Shown piece by piece: positions 51,875-62,211 of a stretch of DNA of 64,000 nt. The notes below the pieces were generated by a model that saw only the letters and a program-made list of their open reading frames with translations, searched no databases and was not told the origin of the DNA. The stretch is from Pseudomonas reinekei (GTDB lineage Bacteria > Pseudomonadota > Gammaproteobacteria > Pseudomonadales > Pseudomonadaceae): the NCBI RefSeq assembly GCF_001945365.1, contig NZ_MSTQ01000008.1:186001-250000 (forward strand), in the 5' to 3' direction. Within the stretch, counting starts at the first letter, position 1. Every line of letters begins with the position of its first letter. The position numbers were made by a program, and so were the translations under genes.

Positions 51875-53155
51875 ATGAATAGAACTCTCTACACCGCGCT
51901 GTTTTATCTGGGGCTGCCACTGGTAGCGATTCGGCTGTGGCTGCGCGCGCGCAAGGCGCCGGCTTATGCCAAACGAATCGGTGAGCGTTTCTCTTACGCG
52001 ATGCCGGCGATGAAGCCGGGCGGCATCTGGGTGCACGCGGTGTCGGTGGGCGAGAGCATCGCCGCTGCGCCGATGATTCGCGCCTTGCTGCAACGTTATC
52101 CACACCTGCCGATCACCGTGACCTGCATGACGCCGACCGGTTCGGAGCGCATTCAGGCGTTGTTTGCCAATGAGCCGCGCATCCAGCATTGCTATTTGCC
52201 CTATGACCTGCCTTGTGCGGCAAGGCGTTTTCTTGATCGGGTCCGGCCAAAACTGGCGGTGATCATGGAGACGGAATTGTGGCCCAACCACATTCATCAA
52301 TGCGCCAGGCGCGGGATCCCCGTGGCGCTGGCCAATGCGCGATTGTCCGAGCGATCCGCCAGGGGCTACGGCCGCTTTGGTAAGTTGACCGGGCCGATGC
52401 TCGCCCAGATGAGCCTGTTTGCAGTGCAGACCGAAGCCGAGGCCCAGCGCTTCCGTGATCTGGGCGCCCGAGCCGAAACCGTCGAAGTGACGGGTTCGAT
52501 CAAGTTCGACCTGACCATCGACCCGCAACTGTTGCAGCGCGCCAGCGAGTTGCGTGCTCAGTGGCAGGCGCAGGAACGCCCGGTATGGATCGCCGCCAGT
52601 ACCCATGACGGCGAAGATGAAGTGGTGCTGGCGGCGCATCGTCGGTTGCTGGCCAATCACCCTGATGCGTTGCTGATTCTGGTACCGCGTCACCCGGAGC
52701 GATTCAATTCGGTCTACGGGTTGTGCCAGCAGCAAGGGTTTGCCACGGTGCGGCGCTCCAGCGGCGAACCGGTCACCGCTGCCACGTCGGTGCTGCTCGG
52801 CGACACCATGGGTGAACTGTTGTTTCTCTATGCCCTGGCCGACAGTGCATTTGTCGGCGGAAGCCTGGTGCCTAACGGCGGGCATAACCTGCTGGAGCCA
52901 GCGGCCCTGGCCAAACCGGTCTTGAGCGGCCCGCACCTGTTCAACTTTCTCGAAATCGCCGCGCAGTTGCGCAGCGCCGGGGCGTTGCAGGAAGTGGAGG
53001 ATGCCGAAGGGCTGGCGCTGGCGGTGCAGCGGCTGTTCGAACTGCCACGGGATGCGCAGCGGATGGCCGAGGCGGGGTTGAAGGTGATGCGCCGCAATCA
53101 GGGTGCGTTGCAGCGGTTGCTGGATGGGCTAGGCCGGTTGATCGACCGGGCTTGA
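51875..53155 (+). CDS. waaA: WaaA: Kdo transferase
   Basis: Transfers Kdo from CMP-Kdo to lipid A precursor, the first step of the LPS core. 426 residues: membrane anchor MNRTLYTALFYLGLPLVAIR, acceptor half with IWVHAVSVGESIAAAPMIRAL (shown partly; near 48-60), and donor half with GGSLVPNGGHNLLEPAALAKP (near 328-340, GGHNLLEP). I chose the ATG at 51875; the 46-codon open extension overlaps the LysR gene. A REP palindrome follows it, separating it from convergent tolC. Confidence 0.95.
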   Translation: MNRTLYTALFYLGLPLVAIRLWLRARKAPAYAKRIGERFSYAMPAMKPGGIWVHAVSVGESIAAAPMIRALLQRYPHLPITVTCMTPTGSERIQALFANEPRIQHCYLPYDLPCAARRFLDRVRPKLAVIMETELWPNHIHQCARRGIPVALANARLSERSARGYGRFGKLTGPMLAQMSLFAVQTEAEAQRFRDLGARAETVEVTGSIKFDLTIDPQLLQRASELRAQWQAQERPVWIAASTHDGEDEVVLAAHRRLLANHPDALLILVPRHPERFNSVYGLCQQQGFATVRRSSGEPVTAATSVLLGDTMGELLFLYALADSAFVGGSLVPNGGHNLLEPAALAKPVLSGPHLFNFLEIAAQLRSAGALQEVEDAEGLALAVQRLFELPRDAQRMAEAGLKVMRRNQGALQRLLDGLGRLIDRA

Positions 53156-53172
53156 AGCGATCGTTGTCCGGT

Positions 53173-53202
53173 TGTGGCGAGGGAGCAAGCGCCCTCGCCA
53201 CA
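53173..53202. repeat. Single REP palindrome between waaA and tolC
   Basis: TGTGGCGAGGGAGC is followed by the nearly complementary GCGCCCTCGCCACA, between convergent gene ends. It may act as a transcription stop for both. Confidence 0.7.
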
Positions 53203-53227
53203 GAAAGCTTTCACCCCAGTTACCTTT

Positions 53228-54667
53228 TTACTGACCCGGTCTTGCCTTCAACTGCTCAGCCGCCGCCTTGGCCAGATCCGGTGGCAGGAAGTCCTTGTCC
53301 GGGTTGTAGTCGGCTTTCAGCCAGCGAGCCAGGTCCTGCAAATCCCCCGGGTTCAACGTACCGGCCTGTTGCTTGAGGCGCAGGTTGTCGAGGATGTAGT
53401 CGTAGCGGGTGTTGTTGTAGTCGCGCACCGAGGTGTACAGCTGGCGTTGCGCATCGAGCACGTCGACGATGTTTCGCGTCCCCACCTGATAACCGATTTC
53501 GGTCGCTTCCACCGCGCTCTGGTTGGAGATGATCGACTGTTTGCGTGCCTGTACCTGCTCGACGTCGGTGTTCACCGCACGATGCAGGTCGCGGGTGTTT
53601 TCGACGATTTGCCGGCGCAGGGATTCGCGCTGCTGCTCGGTCTGGTCCAGTTGTGCGTACGACTGACGGACCTGGGAATTGATCAATCCGCCGCTGTAGA
53701 TCGGGATGTTCAGTTGCAGGCCGATCGTGGATTGCTCGACATCACCCTTGTACGGCTGCCCAAAGGCGTTCGGGTTGCTGAAACCCAGGGCGTCGTTGTC
53801 GCCCTTTTCATATCTGGCCACGGCGTCGACGGTCGGCGCGTGGCCGGCCTTGCGCTGTTTGAGGGTCTGCTCGGCGGCGCTGACGGCGTAGTTGCTGGCC
53901 AACAGATTGAGGTTCTGTCTGGCGGCGGTTTCGACCCATGCCTTGGCATCGTTCGGCACCGGCGGCAGGATCGGCAAGTTATGGGAAATACCCCAGATGG
54001 CGTTGTACTGACGGTTGGTCAGGGTGACGAGGGCTTCGAATGCGTCATCCACCTGGCGCTGCGCAACAATGCGGTTGGCGCGTGCGGTGTCGTAGCTGGC
54101 CTGTGAGTTCAGCACATCGGTCTTGTCCGAAAGGCCGACATCGAAGCGCTCGTTGGATTGGTCCAGCTGGCGCTTGAACGCGGCTTCTTCGGCCTTGGTC
54201 GAAGCCAGGTTGTCCTGGCTGCGCAACACGTTGAAGTAACTGTCGGCGGTTTGCAGGATCAGGTTTTGCTCGGTCGCCGAGAGTTGCAGGGCGGCCTGTT
54301 CGTTGACGTCCTTGGCGGCCTGGAACTGGAACCAGCGATCGGCACGGAACAGCGGCTGCGCCAGGGTTGCCTGGTAGGAGTGGGCATTGCGGTTGGCCGT
54401 GGCCGACGGCTGATCGATCGAGGTGCGGACACTGGAAACATCCGCGCCGCCCGACAGATTCGGCAGCAGCCCGGCGCGGGCCTGGGGCACGACTTCTTTC
54501 TGGGCGCCATATTGAGCGATGGCAGCCGCGAGGTCGGCGTTGTTGTCCACCGCCTCCTGATAGACGCTGACCAGATCGTTCTTTGTCGACAAGGGCGCTT
54601 CTGCTGCCCAGGCCATTCCATTGGACGCACATGACACGGCAACGGCCAGTGAGAGTTTGCGCAGCAT
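53228..54667 (-). CDS. tolC: TolC-family outer membrane factor
   Basis: Outer membrane channel for type I secretion and efflux pumps. 479 residues: signal peptide MLRKLSLAVAVSCASNGMAWA with cleavage after AWA (near residue 21), followed by the TolC heptad-rich helices in two repeats (for example AEQTLKQRKAGHAPTVDAVA, NIPIYSGGLINSQVRQSYAQ) and a C-terminal segment ending LKARPGQ. It matches PA4974. Symbol is by family; other TolC-like genes exist in Pseudomonas. Confidence 0.85.
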   Translation of the reverse strand: MLRKLSLAVAVSCASNGMAWAAEAPLSTKNDLVSVYQEAVDNNADLAAAIAQYGAQKEVVPQARAGLLPNLSGGADVSSVRTSIDQPSATANRNAHSYQATLAQPLFRADRWFQFQAAKDVNEQAALQLSATEQNLILQTADSYFNVLRSQDNLASTKAEEAAFKRQLDQSNERFDVGLSDKTDVLNSQASYDTARANRIVAQRQVDDAFEALVTLTNRQYNAIWGISHNLPILPPVPNDAKAWVETAARQNLNLLASNYAVSAAEQTLKQRKAGHAPTVDAVARYEKGDNDALGFSNPNAFGQPYKGDVEQSTIGLQLNIPIYSGGLINSQVRQSYAQLDQTEQQRESLRRQIVENTRDLHRAVNTDVEQVQARKQSIISNQSAVEATEIGYQVGTRNIVDVLDAQRQLYTSVRDYNNTRYDYILDNLRLKQQAGTLNPGDLQDLARWLKADYNPDKDFLPPDLAKAAAEQLKARPGQ

Positions 54668-54876
54668 AGGCGATCCCTAGTAGAAATATTACACGAGTAA
54701 TTTGAGCGCCAAGGCTAAGGCGCTACAGGAGCAGCGTCAATGCGCGGCTCGGCGTAGCGAGTGTAGTTGTGCATTCGAGCGGCAACAATCCTGCCTGCCC
54801 CTGTAATTACGCCATTCATCATGGTGTTTGCAGCGGTGTTGGCGTTCTTTGTCAGTTGTGTCTAGACTGGCCGGGT

Positions 54877-54968
54877 TCTTGTCGGGGTGCCTTGCTATGA
54901 GGCTGAGATCGAATAATTTCGGATCCCGTTGAACCTGATCAGGTTAGCGCCTGCGTAGGGAACAAGAT
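54877..54968 (+). promoter_or_regulatory. TPP riboswitch (THI element) of thiC
   Basis: The conserved parts are in order: CGGGGTGCC, CTATGAGGCTGAGATC, then CGTTGAACCTGATCAGGTTA and GCGCCTGCGTAGGGAACAAG. The aptamer ends about 175 bases before the thiC ATG at 55143. Upstream, 54668-54870 is the divergent promoter region with tolC and has no gene. High thiamine diphosphate should reduce thiC expression. Confidence 0.95.
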
Positions 54969-55043
54969 TTCTCGTCACCCGGCGAGTCCTCTTGTGCTTC
55001 GTCCGGGATGTTGTTCGACAATCGAACACCCCTCGAGCACTGA

Positions 55044-57032
<1,989 letters not shown>

Positions 57033-57063
57033 TCTGAGCAGCGCACGCGGGTGCGCCGCTTAC

Positions 57064-57099
57064 CCTTGTGGCGAGGGAGCTTGCTCCCTCGCCACAAGG
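57064..57099. repeat. Perfect REP palindrome between thiC and cytX
   Basis: CCTTGTGGCGAGGGAGCTTG runs into its exact inverse to give an 18-base-pair stem. It lies inside the presumed thiC-cytX transcript and could stabilise the upstream mRNA or lower downstream expression. Confidence 0.8.
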
Positions 57100-57140
57100 G
57101 TGATTTACACAACAACAAATGTCCCTCTGAGATAACACCC

Positions 57141-58433
57141 TTGAGCATTCAACCCAGTACTTATTCCCCCGATCTCGCGGTGCCGATCGACAAACGTGTC
57201 TTCGGCGGCCGCGATCTTTTTTCCCTGTGGTTCTCCCTCGGCATCGGCCTGATGGTTCTGCAGACCGGTGCACTGCTCGCGCCGGGCCTGGGCCTGTCCG
57301 GCTCGTTGCTGGCGATTTTCCTTGGCACGCTGGTCGGCGTTCTGCTGCTGGCGGCGGTCGGCGTGATCGGCAGCGACACCGGTCTGTCATCGATGGCCGC
57401 GCTCAAGCTCAGCCTCGGTGCCAAAGGCGCGAGCCTGCCGGCGGTGCTGAACCTGCTGCAACTGATCGGTTGGGGTTCGTTCGAAATCATCGTCATGCGC
57501 GATGCCGCCAGCCTGTTGGGCGCCAAGGCGTTCAGCGACGGCAGCCTGATGTCCAGCCCGATCCTGTGGACGCTGTTTTTCGGCGCCCTGGCAACCTTGC
57601 TCGCGGTCAGCGGGCCGCTGACCTTCGTGCGCCAGATCCTGCGTAAGTGGGGCATCTGGCTGCTGCTGGCGGCGTGCATCTGGCTGACCTGGAACCTGTT
57701 CGCCAAAGCGGACCTGGCCGCGCTGTGGGCGCAGGCCGGCGATGGCTCGATGCCGTTCGCCGTGGGCTTCGACATTGCCATCGCCATGCCGCTGTCGTGG
57801 CTGCCGCTGATTGCCGACTACTCGCGTTTCGGCAAGCGGGCGAAAAACGTTTTCGGTGGCACTGCCATCGGTTTCTTCATCGGTAATTTCTGGCTGATGA
57901 GCCTGGGCGTGGCCTACACCCTGGCGTTCGCGCCGAGCGGTGAAGTCAATGCCTTGCTGTTGGCGCTGGCCGGTGCCGGCCTGGGGATTCCGCTGCTGCT
58001 GATTCTGCTGGATGAATCGGAAAACGCCTTTGCCGATATTCACTCGGCGGCGGTGTCGAGCGGGATTCTGTTGCGCTTGAAAGTCGAGCACCTGGCGTTG
58101 GCCATTGGCGTCGTCTGCACCTTGATCGCCTTGCTGGCGCCATTGGCCCAGTACCAGAACTTCCTGCTGCTGATTGGCTCGGTGTTTGCGCCGTTGTTCG
58201 GCGTGGTGCTGGTGGATCACTTCATCCTGCGCAAGCGCAGCGGCCAGGTGGCGTCAGCCGCCTTGCGCTGGCCGGCGCTGCTCGCCTGGCTGGGCGGGGT
58301 CAGCACCTATCATCTGCTGGCCAATCTTTATCCGGATATCGGCGCAACCCTGCCGGCACTGGTGGTGGCAGGGCTGCTGCAGCTAGTGCTGGGCCGGGCC
58401 TTCAGTTACGGCCGGGAAACAGCTCGGGCTTGA
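57141..58433 (+). CDS. cytX: CytX-like hydroxymethylpyrimidine permease
   Basis: Transporter of the NCS1 (cytosine permease) family, probably for the thiamine pyrimidine HMP. 430 residues with about twelve hydrophobic helices. It starts at a TTG, 57141 (MSIQPSTYSPDLAVPIDKRV), and no ATG or GTG in frame gives the conserved N terminus; ribosome binding is weak (CTCTGAG). Conserved parts are LFSLWFSLGIGLMVLQTG, GWGSFEIIVMRDAASLLG and LPLIADYSRFGKRA. Placement after the riboswitch-controlled thiC supports a thiamine role. Its 3' end overlaps a convergent gene by 32 bases. Confidence 0.85.
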   Translation: MSIQPSTYSPDLAVPIDKRVFGGRDLFSLWFSLGIGLMVLQTGALLAPGLGLSGSLLAIFLGTLVGVLLLAAVGVIGSDTGLSSMAALKLSLGAKGASLPAVLNLLQLIGWGSFEIIVMRDAASLLGAKAFSDGSLMSSPILWTLFFGALATLLAVSGPLTFVRQILRKWGIWLLLAACIWLTWNLFAKADLAALWAQAGDGSMPFAVGFDIAIAMPLSWLPLIADYSRFGKRAKNVFGGTAIGFFIGNFWLMSLGVAYTLAFAPSGEVNALLLALAGAGLGIPLLLILLDESENAFADIHSAAVSSGILLRLKVEHLALAIGVVCTLIALLAPLAQYQNFLLLIGSVFAPLFGVVLVDHFILRKRSGQVASAALRWPALLAWLGGVSTYHLLANLYPDIGATLPALVVAGLLQLVLGRAFSYGRETARA

Positions 58434-59148
58434 GGATGCCATTCAGGCGAGGGTAGGGGATCTTCAATTCGACATGGCCCAGCGCGTAAGGCGCGATGCT
58501 GCTGGTTTCATACTTGAGGATCACCCCGCCATAGGTCAGCGCCACGTTCTGGGTCTTCTGGAACGGCCAGCTCTTGACGAACTCCGGTTCCTGATCGAGC
58601 TTGGTGCTGATCAACCAGCTGTTGTGCGCCACCTGTGCAGCTTTCCAGAACGCGTCTTCCTGCCCTGGTACCAGCATGTCCGACAGGGTCAGCACTTTGT
58701 GCTGCTGGCGGGAATAGTTGATGAAGCCACGCCCCGGCGTGCCATGGGCGCCGCCTGTATCCAGGTAGCTGGACAATTCTATGATCACCAAGCCGTCATG
58801 CTGCTCGCGTACTTTCGCTTGCAGATAGCTGCTGTTGCGCGGGCCGGCGGTACGCAAGAACTGCTCGCGGTAAGCCGCCAGCGTCGGCGCTACCGGGGCG
58901 TCGGGCGAAGTGCGGGTCATTTGCAGCAGGCGTTTTTCGATGATGCCGTCCAGCGCAGGCTCGGCAGGAAAATGCAGGGTGTCGATGTTTACCAGCGGGC
59001 AATCCTGATCCTTGCAACCCGGCTGGAGCTGTTCGGTGGCGTCGCGGGTTGTTTCCAGCGGCACGCGATAATTGGGCTGGAACAAACTCTGGCAGGCGCC
59101 CAGGGTCAGGGCGACGGCGGCCACGGAGGCGATTTTAAAAAGCGACAT
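58402..59148 (-). CDS. DUF3298/RsiV-like lipoprotein
   Basis: 248 residues with a lipoprotein signal MSLFKIASVAAVALTLGACQS (lipobox LGAC, Cys19). The mature part has the DUF3298 pattern: VIIELSSYLDTGGAHGTPGR (near residue 120) and LTLSDMLVPGQEDAFWKA. Such proteins are periplasmic or outer-membrane-linked; function is unknown. Its 3' end lies 32 bases inside the cytX gene on the other strand. It matches PA4972 by order. The 221-base gap to nudF has no supported gene. Confidence 0.82.
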   Translation of the reverse strand: MSLFKIASVAAVALTLGACQSLFQPNYRVPLETTRDATEQLQPGCKDQDCPLVNIDTLHFPAEPALDGIIEKRLLQMTRTSPDAPVAPTLAAYREQFLRTAGPRNSSYLQAKVREQHDGLVIIELSSYLDTGGAHGTPGRGFINYSRQQHKVLTLSDMLVPGQEDAFWKAAQVAHNSWLISTKLDQEPEFVKSWPFQKTQNVALTYGGVILKYETSSIAPYALGHVELKIPYPRLNGILKPELFPGRN

Positions 59149-59369
59149 GGGTGTCCTTCATAAATCAGGGAAAGGCAAAAAGTTACCCGCTTCGACTATC
59201 AACGGAGCAGTCAGTTCGCCACTAAGCTAATTAGAGTGGGTTTCGCCTTCACCGTCTATCCCGCTGACGGGAAAGGGGCTGCATCAAACCTCACGGGCGC
59301 GTTAGGATGGCGCGAAGTCGAGGCTCCGGGTAACGGAACCTCGTATCGGTTTGAAGTAAGAGGATAGTC

Positions 59370-59987
59370 ATGACGGATTTTGCCAACGCCATTCCGACCG
59401 CCGTAGAGATCGTTCGGCGCGAAAAGTGCTTCGAAGGCTTCTACAAGCTTGATCGCGTGCACTTGCGCCACGAATTGTTCGCCGGCGGCATGAGCCGCGA
59501 AATCAGCCGTGAACTGTTCGTTCGTCATGATGCGGTGTGCATGTTGCCTTACGATCCACAGCGTGACGAAGTGGTACTGATCGAGCAGTTTCGTGTCGGC
59601 GCGATGGGCAAGATCGACAATCCGTGGCTGGTAGAACTGGTTGCCGGTCTGATCGACAAGGATGAACAACCGGAAGAAGTTGCTCACCGCGAAGCGCAGG
59701 AGGAAGCTGGGCTTGAAATCAGGGCGCTCTGGCCGATGACCAAATATTTTCCATCGCCGGGCGGCAGCAACGAATTCGTGCATTTGTACCTGGGGCGTTG
59801 CGACACCATCGGAGTTGGCGGCCTGCATGGGCTGGAGGAAGAGGCAGAAGATATCCGCGTTTCGGTGTGGGCCTTTGAAGATGCCCTGCAAGCCGTACGC
59901 GACGGACGTATTGCCAATGCGCCAAGCATCATTGCCTTGCAATGGTTGGCCTTGAACCGCATTGAAGTGAGGGGGTTATGGTCGTAA
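59370..59987 (+). CDS. nudF: NudF-type ADP-ribose pyrophosphatase
   Basis: Nudix hydrolase cleaving ADP-ribose to AMP and ribose 5-phosphate. 205 residues starting MTDFANAIPTAVEIVRREKC; complete Nudix box GLIDKDEQPEEV ... REAQEEAGLE (G-x5-E-x7-RE-A-x-EE-x-G) near 92-114, and the family motif YFPSPGGSNEFVHLY that follows. AGAGGA precedes the ATG. It overlaps the next gene by 10 bases, which makes it the lead gene of a group that runs to parE. Confidence 0.93.
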   Translation: MTDFANAIPTAVEIVRREKCFEGFYKLDRVHLRHELFAGGMSREISRELFVRHDAVCMLPYDPQRDEVVLIEQFRVGAMGKIDNPWLVELVAGLIDKDEQPEEVAHREAQEEAGLEIRALWPMTKYFPSPGGSNEFVHLYLGRCDTIGVGGLHGLEEEAEDIRVSVWAFEDALQAVRDGRIANAPSIIALQWLALNRIEVRGLWS

Positions 59988-60430
59988 ACAAACTGCGCGA
60001 TCGCTATCGGGTGGACCTCGTGGGGCTGCAAGCGTCCTGCGAGGCGAACTACGCGCGCCTGATGCGACTGCTGCCGGACATGCGCAGCGAGCCCGCCGCG
60101 CGGCGCATCGCCGTGACCCATGGTGACCAGATGCTCGGCGTGCTGGCACTGGAGGTGCTGCAGGTCTGTCCTTACACCACCACCCTGCAAGTGCGTCAGG
60201 AGCACAGCCTGCCGTGGCTGCCGGTGCCGCAACTGGAAGTGCAGGTGTATCACGACGCCTGCATGGCCGAAGTGGTCAGCGCCGAACATGCGCGACGCTT
60301 TCGCGGCATCTATCCTTACCCGAATGCCTCGATGCACCAGCCTGACGAAAAGGCTCAGCTGAATATGTTCCTGGGCGAGTGGCTGAGCCATTGCCTGGCA
60401 TTGGGACATGAATACGAAGTGGTACGTTAA
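59978..60430 (+). CDS. yqiB: YqiB family protein (DUF1249)
   Basis: A 150-residue cytoplasmic protein of unknown function, conserved between nudF and cpdA in gammaproteobacteria. It starts MVVNKLRDRYRVDLVGLQAS. PQLEVQVYHDACMAEV and YPYPNASMHQPDEKAQLNMF are typical of DUF1249. It overlaps nudF by 10 bases, which implies translational coupling. Confidence 0.9.
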   Translation: MVVNKLRDRYRVDLVGLQASCEANYARLMRLLPDMRSEPAARRIAVTHGDQMLGVLALEVLQVCPYTTTLQVRQEHSLPWLPVPQLEVQVYHDACMAEVVSAEHARRFRGIYPYPNASMHQPDEKAQLNMFLGEWLSHCLALGHEYEVVR

Positions 60431-60541
60431 CTTCCGTCGCAGTTGTGAACTGCGTCAGGTTCACAGGTTTCTTCTTTCGATCGTCCCCCAGCATAATTGC
60501 GCCAATCATCCAATCCCGTGATCACGCCCTGGGAGAACACC

Positions 60542-61357
60542 TTGCCGAGCGTATCCACCTTGAGCTCCGTCGAGCCGGCACTGCTGGTGCAAATTTCCGA
60601 CAGCCATCTGTTCGCCGAGGCGGACGGTACGCTGCTGGGCATGAACACCCGCGACAGCCTGCAAAAAGTCATTGAGCTGGTGCAGGCGCAACAGCCGCAG
60701 ATCGATCTGATTCTGGCTACCGGCGACCTGTCCCAGGACGGCACGTTGGAGTCTTATCAGCAATTTCGCGATCTGACCCGACAGTTCGATGCGCCGGCGC
60801 GCTGGATTCCTGGCAACCACGACGAACCGCAGATCATGGCCGAGGCCGCGGTGCAGAGCGCCTTGCTGGAGCCGGTGGTGGATATCGGTAACTGGCGGGT
60901 CACGCTGCTGGATTCGGCGGTGCCGGGTTCGGTGCCGGGCTTTTTGCAGGACGACCAATTGCAGTTGCTGGTCCGTGCGCTGAGCGAGGCGCCGGAACGC
61001 CATCATCTGGTGTGCTTTCACCATCATCCGGTGTCCATCGGCTGTGCGTGGATGGAGCCGATAGGCTTGCGCAATCCCGAAGCCTTTTTTGAAGTGCTCG
61101 ATCGTTTTCCACAAGTGCGTGCAGTGCTGTGGGGGCATGTGCATCAGGAAATCGATCAATTGCGTAACAACGTACGTCTGATTGCCTCGCCATCGACCTG
61201 CATTCAGTTCGAACCGGGCAGCGAGGATTTCAAGGTCGGCGAGCAGGCGCCGGGGTATCGCTGGTTGCGGCTGTTGCCGGATGGGCAGCTGGAAACCGGA
61301 GTAGAGCGCGTGACTGGCTTCGACTTCCAGGTCGATTACGGCTCCAACGGCTACTGA
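60542..61357 (+). CDS. cpdA: CpdA: 3',5'-cyclic-AMP phosphodiesterase
   Basis: Hydrolyses cAMP, setting Vfr/CRP-type signalling. 271 residues from a TTG start at 60542, chosen because GGGAG (60531-60535) is six bases upstream and the conserved core begins soon after (ALLVQISDSHLFAEADG). The metallophosphoesterase motifs are DSHLF, ATGDLSQDGT (near 62-71), PGNHDEPQ (near 93), CFHHHPVSIGC (near 158) and LWGHVHQEID (near 200). The open frame starts 15 codons earlier, but without a ribosome binding site. A REP pair follows. Confidence 0.93.
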   Translation: MPSVSTLSSVEPALLVQISDSHLFAEADGTLLGMNTRDSLQKVIELVQAQQPQIDLILATGDLSQDGTLESYQQFRDLTRQFDAPARWIPGNHDEPQIMAEAAVQSALLEPVVDIGNWRVTLLDSAVPGSVPGFLQDDQLQLLVRALSEAPERHHLVCFHHHPVSIGCAWMEPIGLRNPEAFFEVLDRFPQVRAVLWGHVHQEIDQLRNNVRLIASPSTCIQFEPGSEDFKVGEQAPGYRWLRLLPDGQLETGVERVTGFDFQVDYGSNGY

Positions 61358-61391
61358 GTTGTTTGTCGTCTCCACATACCGAAGCGCGGCC

Positions 61392-61464
61392 ATCGCGAGC
61401 AGGCTCGCTCCCACAGGGATCCGAGGCGTTCACAAATCCCCTGTGTGCGAGCTTGCTCGCGATG
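61392..61464. repeat. REP pair between cpdA and yqiA
   Basis: ATCGCGAGCAGGCTCGCTCC at the left and GTGCGAGCTTGCTCGCGAT at the right are inverted, in the same reversed arm order as at 33763. It separates cpdA from yqiA. Confidence 0.75.
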
Positions 61465-61558
61465 GCGTCCGCTCAGGCGGCGTGAATTCCACGGATATCC
61501 CCCATTCCCCAGTCTCCCTGTAAACTCCGCTTCTTTACCCGACGCGCAGGGAGTTCAA

Positions 61559-62167
61559 ATGTCCGGTTCGATCCTTTATATCCACGGTTTCAACAGTTCG
61601 CCGTCGTCAAAGAAGGCGTCTCAGTTGGTCGATGTGATGGAGCGCCTGGGCTTGAGCGAAAAATTGCGTGTACCCGCCCTGCATCACCATCCCCGCGAAG
61701 CCATCGGTCAGCTCGAACAGGCGATTGAAGCGCTCGGACGGCCACTGCTGGTCGGCAGCTCACTCGGCGGCTACTATGCGACTCACCTGGCCGAGCGCCA
61801 TGGCCTGAAAGCCCTGCTGATCAACCCTGCCGTCAGTCCGCACCGGATGTTCGACGGATTCCTGGGGACGCAGAAAAACCTGTATACCGATGAGGCCTGG
61901 GAATTGACCCACGACCACGTAACGGCCCTGGCCGAGCTGGAAGTGCCGGCACCTCAGGACCCGCAGCGCTATCAGGTATGGTTGCAGACGGGTGATGAAA
62001 CACTGGACTATCGCCTGGCGCAGCAGTATTACCGGGCCTGTGCCTTGCGTATCCAGGCCGGCGGTGACCATAGTTTCCTGGGGTTTGCCGCACAGCTTCC
62101 AACCATGCTGAGTTTTGCCGGCATTGGCGCTGATTTGTATCAGGCGATAGATTTCACCGCATTGTGA
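61559..62167 (+). CDS. yqiA: YqiA family esterase
   Basis: Alpha/beta hydrolase; E. coli YqiA has esterase activity on short acyl-CoA and similar esters. 202 residues: ILYIHGFNSSPSSKKASQL at the start (oxyanion HGF), the nucleophile elbow VGSSLGGYYATHL (GSSLG, Ser near 67), and the catalytic His near 175 in GGDHSFLGF. I chose ATG 61559 with AGGGAG upstream; the open frame runs 38 codons earlier through the REP element. It is 44 bases before parE, the order known in many gammaproteobacteria. Confidence 0.93.
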   Translation: MSGSILYIHGFNSSPSSKKASQLVDVMERLGLSEKLRVPALHHHPREAIGQLEQAIEALGRPLLVGSSLGGYYATHLAERHGLKALLINPAVSPHRMFDGFLGTQKNLYTDEAWELTHDHVTALAELEVPAPQDPQRYQVWLQTGDETLDYRLAQQYYRACALRIQAGGDHSFLGFAAQLPTMLSFAGIGADLYQAIDFTAL

Positions 62168-62211
62168 AATCTCGCCCCCTATTTTCAATGAACGACTGAC
62201 GACGAGACCCC

